Below are positions 49,079-59,491 of a stretch of DNA of 64,000 bases, one piece after another. The DNA comes from Sulfolobus sp. S-194 (GTDB lineage Archaea > Thermoproteota > Thermoprotei_A > Sulfolobales > Sulfolobaceae), in assembly GCF_012222305.1 (NCBI RefSeq), contig NZ_CP035730.1, positions 558,001-622,000 on the forward strand, given 5' to 3'. A program made the position numbers and the translations under genes. A model generated the notes under the pieces. It saw only the letters and a program-made list of their open reading frames with translations. It made no database searches and had not been told where the DNA came from. Within the stretch, counting starts at the first letter, position 1. Each line of letters starts with the position of its first letter.

Positions 49079-50159
49079 GAGTCTGGGACAAAAACTTTAG
49101 ATACCCTCCATTTTGTATATAATAGCATATGAATAAGAAGTTAACCCAAAAGGCCTTTGATAATTTCAAGGCATCAATAGAAGATTTAATCAAGCTGTAT
49201 AAGGAGAGCAAGCTTGACAAGGAGAAAACTGCTGAGATGAGTGAGGAGGAAAGGTTGGCAACGTTAAGGAGATTTGGGCAAGACTTGAAGGAAGACTTGG
49301 AGAAGGCTGCAAAATTCGTGAAAGTTAGGGAAGGACCTGGGAGGAAGAGTAAACTAACCCCACAAGAGAAAGCATACATACTGATAATCAAGGAATATCT
49401 AGGCTTATCCAACAGGGAAACCGCAGAACTAGCATCACTACTCAACTTGACAAGTGTGGAAATAAGTTACAAGACTGTGGAAAGACTATACTCAGACCCA
49501 GATGTTTTCGTTGTACTCTACAACCTACTATCACAAATTGTTGAGGGATTATCAATTGATGCAGCAATGGACGGTACGGGTTATTCAGTGGTGATTACAA
49601 GGCATTATAGGAGTGAGAGGGAGGAGTCTGGAGAGGAGGTGAAGGAGGGGAAGGGTTTCGTATACTCCTTCTTCATCTTTGACTTAGCTAGCAACCTAAT
49701 CATAGCTTACGGGTATTCATTAAAGAGTGAGAGGGAGGCTTATGAAAGAGCCCTCAAGGTTCTGAAAGATTTGGGCGTACACGTTGAATTCTTGAGGGCT
49801 GACAAGTATTATGGTAAGTCAACACTGAAGGAATTCCCAAACACGACAGTCTACTTGATACCAAAATCAAACGCGTCAATCAAGGGAGGGAAAAGGTGGA
49901 GGGAGATGATATTGAAGTTCATGAAGAACCCACTGGAGTATTTGGAGGAGTATTTTAAGCGTGAGAGGGCTGAATCATTGATCTCTTGGATTAAGAGGAA
50001 AACAGGTTGGGTTATAAACAAGGTTAGGGAGGAGAGGATACATTTAACAGTACTTGCAAGGGTTGTAATCCATGATCTGTATTGGTCTAAAGCGTTAGAT
50101 TAAAAATCTCAAAATACTATACATACTTGGGGATAATAAAACTAATTTGTCCCAGACTC
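49079..50159 (+). mobile_element. Intact insertion sequence, 1081 bp
   Basis: The ends carry perfect 14-bp inverted repeats GAGTCTGGGACAAA (49079-49092, and its complement at 50146-50159). A 10-bp direct repeat CTTAATATAT flanks them (49069-49078 and 50160-50169), a target-site duplication of about 10 bp. One transposase frame fills the interior. Complete ends and duplication suggest recent, possibly active, insertion. Confidence 0.9.
49129..50103 (+). CDS. IS transposase (ISNCY/ISC-type DDE)
   Basis: A 324-residue transposase. A helical, charged N-terminus with HTH-like 'LGLSNRETAELASLLNLTSVEISYKTVERLY' is followed by a DDE core: 'LSIDAAMDGTGYSVV' (first Asp), 'VEFLRADKYYGKST' (second Asp) and 'YFKRERAESLISWIKRKTG' (Glu). 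Codon use is richer in G than neighbouring genes. The exact IS family name cannot be given without a database. Confidence 0.85.
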   Translation: MNKKLTQKAFDNFKASIEDLIKLYKESKLDKEKTAEMSEEERLATLRRFGQDLKEDLEKAAKFVKVREGPGRKSKLTPQEKAYILIIKEYLGLSNRETAELASLLNLTSVEISYKTVERLYSDPDVFVVLYNLLSQIVEGLSIDAAMDGTGYSVVITRHYRSEREESGEEVKEGKGFVYSFFIFDLASNLIIAYGYSLKSEREAYERALKVLKDLGVHVEFLRADKYYGKSTLKEFPNTTVYLIPKSNASIKGGKRWREMILKFMKNPLEYLEEYFKRERAESLISWIKRKTGWVINKVREERIHLTVLARVVIHDLYWSKALD

Positions 50160-50459
50160 CTTAATATATAATTTCTTCACGCGTCACTATCAAATAATAT
50201 CATAAACCTATACTTGACTGTAGTTTAAAAGATTAAGAATATTTCCAAAATTATACGATAACATTCGATATTAAAGAGAAACTTCATCCTTCAAAGCCTC
50301 AGAAAGTATAACTTCATTAGATTTATTTTTATCACTACAAAGTCTAGTTTATAGTTTACGAGGATTATAATATTGCTTACTAATTGGTTGAATTTACTTT
50401 AAACTATGGTTAGTAGAAGCAGAATAAATAATAATGTAGTAGGAGTATAAAAAGAATTT
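50160..50459. other. 300-bp gap after the second IS
   Basis: AT-rich; begins with the right copy of the IS target duplication. No frame, repeat or RNA gene recognised before the stop codon of the convergent oxidoreductase. Confidence 0.4.
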
Positions 50460-52427
50460 TTAGCAATTTAATTTTATTATTTTTATTTCTGTATACTTAT
50501 ACTTTGGAGTTTTTGTAATTTCATCAAGTTCATCACATATAATATAATTAACTTTAGGATCGTGCATATACATTATCGCAATTCCTTTCTGAATGTCATT
50601 GGAAATCTTTACTCTAAAATTCATTTTCCCACACTCAGAAGTTACTAGAACTTCTTCATCATCCCTTATTTTTAATTCTAAAGCATCCTCTGGGCTAATA
50701 TACATTGGACTTTCATATTTTCCGTATCCTGGTATTCTCCCAGTAATCACGTCGGTATTATATCTGGTTACATTTCTAACGGTAATTAATATTATTCCGC
50801 TCTTAACTTCTGGCTGTTCTACGAAAATTAATTTAGCTTTATTTGTATCCGTATAGAACTTTTCATCATATAAATAAATTTCATGGTTAGGATACCTTGA
50901 GTTCGCAGAATAATCCATGACTTCATCTAAAGTTAGATTAGAGTATAGTGGAATAACTTTTTTCATTTCTTCAAAAATTTCCTTTGGATCTGAGTTAAAA
51001 TTATAACCTAATTCCTCTGCAAGTTTCTTTAATATTTCATAATCTGGCTTCGCCTCCCCTGGAGGATCTATAGCCTTGAATCTCCACTTGACTAACCTAT
51101 CTAAATTAGTAACTGAGCCCTCTTTCTCAGCCCATATTGCAGCAGGTAAAACATAATGTGCCAAATTAGCTGTCTCTGTCATAAATGCGTCAATTACTAC
51201 TAACAGATCTAGGCTCTTTAATTTTCTTTCAACTTTTTCTCTATTTGGCATACTGATTAAGGGATTAAATCCCATGAATATAATAGCCCTAATATTATTG
51301 TCCCTTAATAACGCTTCGGTTACTGATAATCCACGTTTAGTTGATGGTAAAAAATTCCATATTTTTAATAGCTTTTCGGCGTTTTCTTCATTCATTGGAC
51401 CGCTAGGAAATCTATCTGGCTTTAAAAGATCTCCAGCTCCTTGAACATTAGTTTGTCCTCTAAAGACTAAAAGTCCTCCATTAGTTCCTACATTTCCAGT
51501 AAGTAATGCTAAATTTATATAAGCTCTAACACCATTAATCCCTGAAGACTGAGTTAAGCCAAGTCCCCATGAAAATATGACTCCTTTTTGGGCAATTAAT
51601 TCAGCAAATCTTTGTATACTCTCTCTCTTTATTTGTGTTACTTTTTCAGCATATTCTAACGTATATTTTGATACTCCTTTAGCATAATCTTCAAATCCAA
51701 TCACTTTTTCTTTAATGAATTTTTCATCAAATAATGAATTTTTAATTAAATAATTTCCTACTGCATTAAACAATGTTATGTCTGTTCCTGGCCTTAATCT
51801 CAAATGAAGGTCCGAGAATCTCGCAGTTCCAGTTATTCTAGGATCTATTACAATAAGTTTAGTACCGTTCTTTTTTGCCTCGGTCAGATATTGAGATAAT
51901 ACGGGATGACTTTCAGTTATAGATTCTCCCGTGATTACTACTACTTTCATTTTAGGAATCATTTCTACAGAAACTGATGAGGCCCCTATCCCAACCATCT
52001 CCTTTAATGCAGTCGCTGAAGGATCATGACATACTCTAGCACAAGAATCGATGTTATTAGTACCCAGAGCTCTTGCTAATTTCTGCATTAAATAGTCTTC
52101 TTCTAAAGTGTTTTGACACCCACCATAAAATGCTATTGTGTCGCTACCATATTGCTGAATTATTTTCTTTAATTCAGAAGCTATTTCTTTTATCGCCATT
52201 TCCCAACTTATTCTTAAATGTTCTTCCTTAACTTTCTTCAAAGGATAAATCAATCTATCCCAGGCAAAAATGGGCTCGTAGGCCAAAGTGCCTTTTCCAC
52301 ACAGGTGTCCTCTACTTACAACATGTTCTTTAGCAGGAGATAATCTTATAATAGTTGAACTGTCTACATATAATTCAACACCACATCCTACCCCGCAAAA
52401 TGGGCATATACTCTTTACTAATTCCAT
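50460..52427 (-). CDS. Molybdopterin oxidoreductase, formate dehydrogenase alpha-like
   Basis: A 655-residue MGD/4Fe-4S enzyme. The iron-sulfur site is 'CPFCGVGC' (residues 8-15) plus Cys43 in 'GHLCGKG'. 'SCARVCHDPSATA' gives the Cys-His pair at the Mo-ligand position of formate dehydrogenases. 'QGAGDLL', 'GFNPLISMPN' and the C-terminal dinucleotide-binding domain 'VRNVTRYNTDVITGR' follow. No signal peptide and no beta or gamma subunit gene adjacent, so the electron partner is elsewhere. It could be a formate dehydrogenase, or a related oxidoreductase of unknown substrate. Confidence 0.85.
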   Translation of the reverse strand: MELVKSICPFCGVGCGVELYVDSSTIIRLSPAKEHVVSRGHLCGKGTLAYEPIFAWDRLIYPLKKVKEEHLRISWEMAIKEIASELKKIIQQYGSDTIAFYGGCQNTLEEDYLMQKLARALGTNNIDSCARVCHDPSATALKEMVGIGASSVSVEMIPKMKVVVITGESITESHPVLSQYLTEAKKNGTKLIVIDPRITGTARFSDLHLRLRPGTDITLFNAVGNYLIKNSLFDEKFIKEKVIGFEDYAKGVSKYTLEYAEKVTQIKRESIQRFAELIAQKGVIFSWGLGLTQSSGINGVRAYINLALLTGNVGTNGGLLVFRGQTNVQGAGDLLKPDRFPSGPMNEENAEKLLKIWNFLPSTKRGLSVTEALLRDNNIRAIIFMGFNPLISMPNREKVERKLKSLDLLVVIDAFMTETANLAHYVLPAAIWAEKEGSVTNLDRLVKWRFKAIDPPGEAKPDYEILKKLAEELGYNFNSDPKEIFEEMKKVIPLYSNLTLDEVMDYSANSRYPNHEIYLYDEKFYTDTNKAKLIFVEQPEVKSGIILITVRNVTRYNTDVITGRIPGYGKYESPMYISPEDALELKIRDDEEVLVTSECGKMNFRVKISNDIQKGIAIMYMHDPKVNYIICDELDEITKTPKYKYTEIKIIKLNC

Positions 52428-52832
52428 TATATAACTATATGCTGTTATAAATAAAAATTTGCGTTAAAAATAGTTCTTTAGAGTAAATATTTAGTATTAT
52501 AATATATATAATAATTATTTTCTAGAATTTAAATAAAAATTATTATTTAATAATCTAAATATTTATGAAGGAAAAAGTATAGTTACACTTTTTATATTAT
52601 CTTCTTGCTAATAGTAGTATTCGGCTGTCAATGAGCGAGACTACTAACACACCGTAGAATCTAACAAGATATATTCTAATTTTCTATAAAAAGCTGGTAT
52701 AAGATAGAATCTTATAGAATTAAATTATAGCAAATAAACATATAAGGACAAGTCCTAAAAACAAGATAATCTTTGTAATTTCTCACTTCAACAGTATTTT
52801 CTCATTTTATATTGAATTTTACTTAAATTTAG
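52428..52832. other. 400-bp gap before tRNA-Glu
   Basis: AT-rich and without recognised coding frames, repeats or RNA genes. It holds the promoter of the oxidoreductase gene near its left end (ATATAACTATAT around 52.43 kb may be part of it). Confidence 0.4.
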
Positions 52833-52923
<91 letters not shown>

Positions 52924-52969
52924 ATTATTATATTAAAATTATAAGGATAAAAAGTTTAAGCTCAATTTC

Positions 52970-53236
52970 TTATGGATATTTTGTTTTGCGACCTATTATC
53001 CATGGTAAGAGGAAGAAAATTAACGCAATTATCGTAAATACTATTCCGAATATAAATAGATAAGGTAATTGAGAAGGATTACCAGCTCCAAATACTATCG
53101 GTATAGGTCCTAAAAATACTATACCTGCGAAACCTCCGCTTGTAGTTGTGGATACATTAGTTGGGCTTACAGAAGCTAAGGTTAAAATTATTATACCTAA
53201 AAATATTAAACCTAAACCTGCATAGATTAGTTTCAT
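52970..53236 (-). CDS. DUF131/TIGR00304-family membrane protein
   Basis: An 88-residue protein with two long hydrophobic helices (about residues 3-22 and 58-80). Between them 'GGFAGIVFLGPIPIVFGAG' is the core of the DUF131 family, found widely in archaea. Function unknown. Its tail is basic. The promoter lies in the gap shared with tfb. Confidence 0.8.
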   Translation of the reverse strand: MKLIYAGLGLIFLGIIILTLASVSPTNVSTTTSGGFAGIVFLGPIPIVFGAGNPSQLPYLFIFGIVFTIIALIFFLLPWIIGRKTKYP

Positions 53237-53338
53237 ATGTAATCATTTTGTTCTGTTATCATTTAACTTTTATTCAAATTAATTTCTTCTGTATTTATTA
53301 AATCCTAGAAAAGTTTATATATAGATATGAGCATAAAG

Positions 53339-53348
53339 TTTATAAGGG
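53339..53348 (+). promoter_or_regulatory. TATA box of tfb1
   Basis: GTTTATAAGG lies about 40 bases before the ATG at 53383, which predicts a leader of about 15 nt that contains GGGTGG as ribosome-binding site. A second TATA-like stretch lies at 53312-53323. Confidence 0.4.
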
Positions 53349-53382
53349 GTTTTAAAAAGTTTCCCTCTTCATGGGTGGTTTT

Positions 53383-54306
53383 ATGTCAGAAAGTAATAAA
53401 TCTCAAGCTTCTACTCCTTGTCCTCCAGATAAAATAGTTTTTGATGAGGAAAGGGGAGAGTATATTTGTACAGAAACTGGAGAAGTAATAGAAGAAAGAG
53501 CAATTGATCAAGGGCCTGAATGGAGGGCTTTCACTCCGGAAGAAAAAGAGAAAAGAAGTAGAGTTGGAGGCCCATTAAATCAGACTATACATGATATGGG
53601 TATATCTACTGTAATTGATTGGAAAGACAAGGATGCTATGGGAAGAACTTTAGACCCTAAGAGAAGACTTGAGGCATTGAGATGGAGAAAGTGGCAAATT
53701 AGAGCGAGAATTCAATCTTCCATAGATAGAAACTTAGCACAAGCTATGAATGAACTAGAAAGAATTGGGAATTTACTAAACTTACCAAAATCAGTTAAAG
53801 ATGAGGCTGCATTAATCTATAGAAAAGCAGTAGAGAAAGGATTAGTGAGGGGAAGGAGTATAGAAAGCGTTGTTGCTGCATCTATATATGCAGCTTGTAG
53901 AAGAATGAAAATGGCAAGGACATTAGATGAAATTGCTCAATTTACAAAGGCTAATAGAAAGGAAGTAGCGAGATGCTATAGACTAATTTTGAGAGAATTG
54001 GATATTAATGTCCCTGTTAGTGATCCAAAGGATTATGTTACTAGAATTGGTAGTTTATTAGGCTTAAGTGGTTCTACAATGAAAATGGCAATAGATATTA
54101 TTGAAAAAGCTAAAGAGTCTGGGTTAACTGCTGGTAAAGATCCAGCTGGTTTAGCTGCGGCTGCAATTTATATAGCATCATTACTACATGATGAAAGAAG
54201 AACGCAAAAAGAGATAGCTCAAGTTGCAGGTGTCACGGAAGTTACTGTGAGAAACAGATATAAAGAGTTAACACAAGAGCTAAAAATTCAAATTCCAAAC
54301 CAATAA
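53383..54306 (+). CDS. tfb1: TFB1, transcription initiation factor IIB
   Basis: General transcription factor that binds TBP-DNA and recruits RNA polymerase. The 307-residue chain has an N-terminal ribbon region, B-reader '[26 protein letters not shown]', and two cyclin repeats (about residues 110-200 and 205-300, HTH '[25 protein letters not shown]'). The ribbon retains only two of the usual four Cys ('CPPD' and 'CTET'), a feature I recall for Sulfolobus TFB1. ATG 53383 is chosen over 53371 on GGGTGG placement. Confidence 0.96.
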   Translation: MSESNKSQASTPCPPDKIVFDEERGEYICTETGEVIEERAIDQGPEWRAFTPEEKEKRSRVGGPLNQTIHDMGISTVIDWKDKDAMGRTLDPKRRLEALRWRKWQIRARIQSSIDRNLAQAMNELERIGNLLNLPKSVKDEAALIYRKAVEKGLVRGRSIESVVAASIYAACRRMKMARTLDEIAQFTKANRKEVARCYRLILRELDINVPVSDPKDYVTRIGSLLGLSGSTMKMAIDIIEKAKESGLTAGKDPAGLAAAAIYIASLLHDERRTQKEIAQVAGVTEVTVRNRYKELTQELKIQIPNQ

Positions 54307-54336
54307 AAGTTTTAACTTTTTTCTTGGTCTAACTCT

Positions 54337-54358
54337 TTTTATTTTCTTTCTTTTTATT
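54337..54358 (+). terminator. T-rich terminator after tfb1
   Basis: A run of T with a few C and A bases follows the tfb1 stop and reaches the stop of convergent aIF1. Typical intrinsic archaeal terminator composition. Confidence 0.5.
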
Positions 54359-54656
54359 CTATTATTATAATGTTAGATTCTGGGTAACCCATTTTCATAA
54401 GAAGTTCTTTTACTCTTTCTCTGTGGTCTCCTTGTAATTCTATTTTTCCATTTTTAACTGTTCCTCCTGCAGCAAGCTTTGATTTCAGTTCTGAGGCTAT
54501 TTTCTTTAATTCTACATCAGAACCAGAAAGACCTTCTATTATTGTGACCTCTTTTCCATATCTTCTTTTTTCTACTTTTATTTTTATGAATTGTTCTTCT
54601 TTATTTAATTGTTCACAAATTTCGGGTGGTAGACCTCCACACAAATTATCAGACAT
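54354..54656 (-). CDS. Translation initiation factor aIF1 (SUI1)
   Basis: A 100-residue SUI1-domain protein. '[12 protein letters not shown]' at the N-terminus and '[40 protein letters not shown]' are the family signature. aIF1 helps select start codons on the small subunit. ATG 54656 is preferred to ATG 54662 because the family begins MSDN(L)CGG. Confidence 0.95.
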   Translation of the reverse strand: MSDNLCGGLPPEICEQLNKEEQFIKIKVEKRRYGKEVTIIEGLSGSDVELKKIASELKSKLAAGGTVKNGKIELQGDHRERVKELLMKMGYPESNIIIIE

Positions 54657-54740
54657 TCTCAAAGATTTTTATTGTATTTGGGATTTTTCAACTTTTCTGT
54701 TAACAGTTAGGTTTTTAATTTGAGGTTTTTATTATATCTT

Positions 54741-54887
54741 ATGGCAAAATATAGGTGTGGCAACTGTTGGAGAGAATTTGATGATGAACAATTAAGAGCT
54801 CTTCCAGGTGTGAGATGTCCTTATTGTGGCTATAAAATAATCTATATGGTAAGAAAACCTACAGTGAAAGTTGTTAAAGCGATCTAG
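54741..54887 (+). CDS. rpo12: RNA polymerase subunit Rpo12 (RpoP)
   Basis: A 48-residue zinc-ribbon subunit: '[10 protein letters not shown]' and '[17 protein letters not shown]', ending 'VKVVKAI'. This is the length and pattern of archaeal RpoP, the homologue of eukaryotic Rpb12. It is short but clear. The 3' end overlaps the convergent agmatinase gene by 14 bases. Confidence 0.95.
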   Translation: MAKYRCGNCWREFDDEQLRALPGVRCPYCGYKIIYMVRKPTVKVVKAI

Positions 54888-55761
54888 CCTTATAAATTTG
54901 AGCAGATGTTTCTAAGATTATTCTAGCTCCTAATACTGAAGTTATTCCAGATGGATCATGAGGTGGTGAAACTTCTACCACATCAAAACCTATTACTCTT
55001 TTATCTATTATAAGTGATATAATATCTAGCACTATAGTTGGGTCTAATCCCTCAGGCTCTGGGGTAGCTACACCTGGTGCATAGGCGGGGTCTATTCCAT
55101 CCATATCATATGTTACATAGATTTTTTCACAATCTCTGAAATTGTTAGCAATTTTTTTTGCAGTCTCTCTTACTCCTAATAATCTTATTTGGTGTGGTGT
55201 AAAGTAAGCTATTCCGTTTCTATTTGCGTAATCTAATTCTTCTTTAGAGACAGCTCTTGTACCTATTTCCATTATTTTAATCCCTTGTTCTGATATTCGC
55301 CTCATAACACAAGCGTGGTCGTATTTATAACCCATGTATTCGTCTCTAAGGTCTAGATGTGCATCAATACTAAGTATACAGTCTGGTTTAATTCCTCTTA
55401 CAGTTCCTATGGTGACTGAATGTTCTCCACCTATACCTATTACTATTTTTCCTTTTTCAGCAAAATAGCTAGTTACGTCAGATATTCTTCTTATATTTTC
55501 TTCTACATCAGACGGGTGCATTACTACATCCCCTACATCATTGAAACCTATTTCCCCCATATCTATTCCGGTTCTTATAGAGTAAAACTCAATAAATTGT
55601 GCATATTCTCTTATAGTAGATGGTGCAAATCTGGAACCTGGTCTGAAACTACTTGTTATATCTAATGGTAGACCGATTATAACAAATGGAGATGTTGGCT
55701 TGTTAAATCCAGCAAATTTCCTACTATTCTCATTTAAGTATAATAACCTACTATCTGACAT
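54874..55761 (-). CDS. speB: Agmatinase/arginase-family ureohydrolase
   Basis: A Mn-dependent ureohydrolase of 295 residues. Metal ligands are in '[11 protein letters not shown]', '[12 protein letters not shown]' and '[16 protein letters not shown]', with '[15 protein letters not shown]' following. Archaeal members mostly hydrolyse agmatine or an aminopropyl-agmatine to a polyamine and urea. Together with the aminopropyltransferase at 29.1 kb it supplies polyamines. The ATG is close to the divergent glyS start. Confidence 0.9.
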   Translation of the reverse strand: MSDSRLLYLNENSRKFAGFNKPTSPFVIIGLPLDITSSFRPGSRFAPSTIREYAQFIEFYSIRTGIDMGEIGFNDVGDVVMHPSDVEENIRRISDVTSYFAEKGKIVIGIGGEHSVTIGTVRGIKPDCILSIDAHLDLRDEYMGYKYDHACVMRRISEQGIKIMEIGTRAVSKEELDYANRNGIAYFTPHQIRLLGVRETAKKIANNFRDCEKIYVTYDMDGIDPAYAPGVATPEPEGLDPTIVLDIISLIIDKRVIGFDVVEVSPPHDPSGITSVLGARIILETSAQIYKARSL

Positions 55762-55802
55762 GAGAGTAGAAATTTTTAATCTTGTTTATATGCTTATCTC
55801 GT

Positions 55803-57518
55803 ATGAGTGAGAAGTTAATTGAGTTGGCGAAAAGAAGAGGAATATTTTGGCCTTCATATGAAATTTATGGCGGTGTTGCTGGGCTTTATGATATTGGTCC
55901 TATTGGTGTTAAGATAAAAAATAAGATTATTGAGCTATGGAGAAAATATTTTATCTATGATAATTCAGAGTTTGTAGTAGAAATAGAGACACCAATGATA
56001 ACGCCTTATAAAGTATTAGAAGCTAGTGGTCATGTGGAAAACTTTACAGATCCAATTGTTGAATGTACAAAGTGTCATAAAATTTATAGAGCTGATCATC
56101 TTATTGAAGAACTGGCTAAAATAAATGTTGAAGGTCTTTCGCCATCAGAATTAGATAGAATAATTAGAGAAAAAGGACTAAAATGTCCTGCTTGCGGTGG
56201 TGAATTGGGTGAAGTAAGATTATTTAACTTACTTTTTGCTACAAATATAGGTCCATATGCTGGCAATCAAGGATTTTTAAGACCAGAAACAGCACAAGGA
56301 ATGTTTACCTCATTTAAGAGAGTTTTTGAAGCATTTAGACAAAAACTGCCTTTAGGTATTGCACAAGTAGGTAGGGTTGCTAGGAATGAAATTTCTCCTA
56401 GGCAAGGTCTAATAAGAATGAGAGAATTTACCATAATGGAAGTAGAATTTTTCTTTGACCCAGAAAGTAATGTAAATCCACCTCTTGAGAAATTCAGCAA
56501 TATGAAGCTTAATATCTTAAGGGGAGAGGATAAACTTAAGGATGAAAAACCGAAAGAGTATAGTATTGAGGAACTTCTAAATGAGAAGATAGTGTTGAAT
56601 CCCTGGATGTTATATTGGATGGCTACTGCTGCTAAATTTGTTACTGCGTTGGGGATGAAATCATATTATTTTGAAGAAAAATTACCTCATGAAAGAGCAC
56701 ATTATTCTAAGCAAACTTTTGATCAAATAGTTGTTATAGGAGATGAAAAAGTTGAAATATCCGGGCATGCATATAGAACGGATTATGATTTAAGTAGACA
56801 TATGAAGTACAGTGGACAAGATATGACTATTTTTAAAAAATATGATAAGCCAAAAACTATAAAGAAAAAGATAGTTGTAATTAATAAAGATTCTCTAAAT
56901 AAGGAAGATAAAGAATTTGTGAAGAATTTTATGACTTTTATATCTTCTAAGAAACCAGAAGAAATAGAGGAACTTATTAAGGTAAACGAGAAAGTGGATG
57001 GTAAAAACATATCTAATTATGTAAAAATATTAGAGAAAGAAGAGAAAGTTAACGGTGAGAAAATTATCCCTCATGTAGTTGAGCCCTCTTTTGGTGTTGA
57101 GAGATGTTTGTATCTAACTTTATTAAATGCTTATAAAGAGAAAGAGGGAAGAATAGTGTTATCATTACCTAAATATTTAGCTCCTTATGATGTTGCTGTG
57201 TTTCCACTTTTAGAAAGAGAGGAGCTTATCAATAAGGCTAAAGAAGTGTATAATCTCGTTCGAGGAAGATTTGATACAATTTTTGATGATTCTGGTAGTA
57301 TCGGAAAAAGATATGCTAGAGCCGATGAAATTGGTGTTCCTTATTCTATAACGATTGATCCACAGACTTTAGTTGATAATTCTGTAACTATTAGGGACAG
57401 GGATACTTGGCAGCAAATAAGGGTTAATATTAACGAGATTGTCTCGATATTAGAAAGGCTGTTTAAGGGTGAAGAGTTTAATAAGGTAGGGAAAGTAATT
57501 AATAATGAAAATGAGTAA
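55803..57518 (+). CDS. glyS: Glycyl-tRNA synthetase
   Basis: Class II homodimeric GlyRS of the eukaryote/archaea type, 571 residues from ATG 55803. Visible are '[23 protein letters not shown]' near the N-terminus, a zinc-like insertion with two CxxC pairs ('CTKCHK', 'CPACGG'), motif 2 '[18 protein letters not shown]', motif 3 '[17 protein letters not shown]', and an anticodon-binding domain. A longer frame to 55782 is rejected because the protein conventionally starts just before '[10 protein letters not shown]'. Confidence 0.96.
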   Translation: MSEKLIELAKRRGIFWPSYEIYGGVAGLYDIGPIGVKIKNKIIELWRKYFIYDNSEFVVEIETPMITPYKVLEASGHVENFTDPIVECTKCHKIYRADHLIEELAKINVEGLSPSELDRIIREKGLKCPACGGELGEVRLFNLLFATNIGPYAGNQGFLRPETAQGMFTSFKRVFEAFRQKLPLGIAQVGRVARNEISPRQGLIRMREFTIMEVEFFFDPESNVNPPLEKFSNMKLNILRGEDKLKDEKPKEYSIEELLNEKIVLNPWMLYWMATAAKFVTALGMKSYYFEEKLPHERAHYSKQTFDQIVVIGDEKVEISGHAYRTDYDLSRHMKYSGQDMTIFKKYDKPKTIKKKIVVINKDSLNKEDKEFVKNFMTFISSKKPEEIEELIKVNEKVDGKNISNYVKILEKEEKVNGEKIIPHVVEPSFGVERCLYLTLLNAYKEKEGRIVLSLPKYLAPYDVAVFPLLEREELINKAKEVYNLVRGRFDTIFDDSGSIGKRYARADEIGVPYSITIDPQTLVDNSVTIRDRDTWQQIRVNINEIVSILERLFKGEEFNKVGKVINNENE

Positions 57519-57861
57519 GGATGAAAAAGAAGAGGAAAAGAAGGTTGATGTAAAATCTTTAGTAAATATTATACCTCCTGCATCTTCTTTAAAGAAGAGT
57601 AAAGCTCCACCTAAAGAAAAGAGAGTGAAAATGAAAAAGAGACCTGATATAGATCAAGGTATTATTTTAATTTCAAGTAAATTGGCCACAGAACTAGGAA
57701 TAAGTGATGAGGCAGAAGTATCAGTAAAGGGAAAAAGAGCTAAATTTAAGGTTATCATTCAAGATGGATTGCCAGATACAGAAATTTATGGAAATGATGC
57801 AGACATGATAAAATTAGGTCTTGAGGATAACAGTACAGTGAGCGTGAGGGCTTCTAAATGA
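57511..57861 (+). CDS. Conserved hypothetical protein, basic linker plus small beta domain
   Basis: A 116-residue protein with a highly charged N-terminus (Lys/Glu rich, residues 1-55) and a compact domain '[46 protein letters not shown]...[15 protein letters not shown]'. The domain looks like a small beta-barrel (double-psi type) of the kind seen in molybdopterin-dinucleotide binding and AbrB-like proteins, but I cannot name it. It overlaps glyS by 8 bases and the next gene by 4, so it is part of the glyS-endA operon. Confidence 0.65.
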   Translation: MSKDEKEEEKKVDVKSLVNIIPPASSLKKSKAPPKEKRVKMKKRPDIDQGIILISSKLATELGISDEAEVSVKGKRAKFKVIIQDGLPDTEIYGNDADMIKLGLEDNSTVSVRASK

Positions 57862-58256
57862 ATGAGAGCGATATAGAAATAGGTAGAGTTTTACTTCAAT
57901 TTGACCAAGTTATTGAAGAGCATAATTCTTATCTTGAGGAATTGGAAAATTTAATAGAGTTACCTAATGCCGAGACGGATAGAATTCACAGAATTTTAAA
58001 AAGAATGAGAAGAACTAGAAAGGAAATATTAAGCGGTATATCAAATATAGTCAAGCATATAGCTACTTCTAATGATAAAAAAATAAAAGAGGAAGCATTA
58101 GGTATCATGAATTATTTTTACGTTGTTGGAATTAAAGATGAGGAAAATGCTTTAAGAAAAGTTATGGAAATAGATTTTTCACTTAAAGATGACGTAGAAA
58201 AAGATATTGAAATACTGGAAAAGATTAAGTCATTAGTAATGCAATTTATTTATTAA
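57858..58256 (+). CDS. Helical hypothetical protein
   Basis: A 132-residue, almost entirely alpha-helical, charged protein with no signal, helix or zinc motif. Its start overlaps the previous stop (ATGA). 'RIHRILKRMRRTRKEILSGISNIVKHI' and 'KDDVEKDIEILEKIKSLV' suggest a coiled-coil bundle. It may be a partner of the downstream PhoU-like protein; no family recognised. Confidence 0.6.
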   Translation: MNESDIEIGRVLLQFDQVIEEHNSYLEELENLIELPNAETDRIHRILKRMRRTRKEILSGISNIVKHIATSNDKKIKEEALGIMNYFYVVGIKDEENALRKVMEIDFSLKDDVEKDIEILEKIKSLVMQFIY

Positions 58257-58279
58257 CTATGAGTTACTTTGTATCATGA

Positions 58280-58909
58280 ATGAGTGTTCCAGAGTTAAAC
58301 ATAGAGGAGCAAGTACAAAATATATTAAATAATATATTAGATCAGCTTAGATTATTATACCAACAATTTATGGAAAACGATGTTAATCATATGCAGATTT
58401 ATTCTAAAATTGATGGATTGAAATCTGTAGTTGAAGATTCTAAATATAAACTAGGTGAGTACATTATAAAAGTTAAAGAGGGAATAGAAACAGCAAGTTT
58501 ATACTTAGATATATTAAATTATATAGAAAAAGTCTCTCAAAATTTAAGTGCAGTTTCCTATAGATATACAGTTTTGCAAAGTAAAATAAAAATTGAAGAT
58601 AAGATAATCCAATCGCTATTAATTAGTATGATAGAAAAATTAATTGCTGCAACTAGTAATGCTCTTGAATCGTTTAGATTATTATCTCTTAATACTAAAA
58701 AGTCAGCTGAAAAAGCTAGGAATATTATAAAAATAGAAGAAGAAGTAGATGACCTATATAGGAACTTTGAGTTAAAATTGTTTGAAAAAGAAAGTGAACT
58801 TGCATTTATGATGTTAACAAAAGACATAGGCGACAGATTAGAAGATTGTGCTGACTTATTACGTGATGCTGCAAATAATATACTGTACATTAGCTATCTA
58901 AGGGAATAG
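58280..58909 (+). CDS. PhoU/DUF47-like helical protein
   Basis: A 209-residue all-helical protein. The C-terminal half carries the PhoU/DUF47 pattern: '[23 protein letters not shown]' and '[28 protein letters not shown]'. Such proteins bind metals and regulate phosphate uptake, although no phosphate transporter gene is near. It precedes endA by one base, suggesting cotranscription with an unrelated function. Confidence 0.7.
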   Translation: MSVPELNIEEQVQNILNNILDQLRLLYQQFMENDVNHMQIYSKIDGLKSVVEDSKYKLGEYIIKVKEGIETASLYLDILNYIEKVSQNLSAVSYRYTVLQSKIKIEDKIIQSLLISMIEKLIAATSNALESFRLLSLNTKKSAEKARNIIKIEEEVDDLYRNFELKLFEKESELAFMMLTKDIGDRLEDCADLLRDAANNILYISYLRE

Positions 58910-58910
58910 A

Positions 58911-59453
58911 ATGATAGGCGAACTAGTAAAAGATAAGATTATTATAAAAAATATTGAAGATGCTAGATTAATTTATAAAATGGGATATTATGGTAAACCT
59001 ATTGGTATTTCAAAGCCTAAATCTGCTGAAGAAATAAATTCCGAACTAATATTATCCTTAATAGAAGGAGTGTATCTGGTTAAGAAAGGTAAGTTAGAGA
59101 TTGTTTCAGATGGTGAAAAATTAGATTTTGAGAGATTATATCAAATAGGAGTTACGCAAATTCCTAGATTTCGTATACTCTATAGCATTTACGAAGATTT
59201 AAGAGAGAAGGGATATGTAGTAAGATCTGGAATTAAGTATGGTGCAGACTTTGCCGTTTATACTATAGGCCCTGGAATCGAGCATGCTCCTTATTTAGTT
59301 ATAGCTCTTGACGAGAATTCCCAGATCTCATCTAATGAGATTCTAGGATTTGGAAGAGTTTCACATAGTACCAGAAAAGAACTTATTTTAGGTATTGTTA
59401 ATTTAACTAACGGAAAAATAAGATACATAATGTTTAAATGGTTGAAGATGTAA
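58911..59453 (+). CDS. endA: tRNA-splicing endonuclease, catalytic (alpha) subunit
   Basis: A 180-residue EndA. The catalytic triad lies in the C-terminal domain: Tyr in 'YGADFAVY', His in '[13 protein letters not shown]' and Lys in '[12 protein letters not shown]'. The N-terminal domain '[21 protein letters not shown]' is the EndA N fold. This pairs with the structural subunit at 7.45 kb to give the crenarchaeal heterotetramer that removes introns from tRNAs such as those at 19, 30 and 52.8 kb. From memory it matches a structurally solved S. tokodaii protein. Confidence 0.95.
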   Translation: MIGELVKDKIIIKNIEDARLIYKMGYYGKPIGISKPKSAEEINSELILSLIEGVYLVKKGKLEIVSDGEKLDFERLYQIGVTQIPRFRILYSIYEDLREKGYVVRSGIKYGADFAVYTIGPGIEHAPYLVIALDENSQISSNEILGFGRVSHSTRKELILGIVNLTNGKIRYIMFKWLKM

Positions 59454-59491
59454 TATGATTATAGGCTTAATAAAAATTGGGTGATAAATAA

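Noticed and set aside
49014-49445. Minus-strand 143-codon frame at the IS
   Set aside because: Antisense shadow of the transposase with low-complexity composition.
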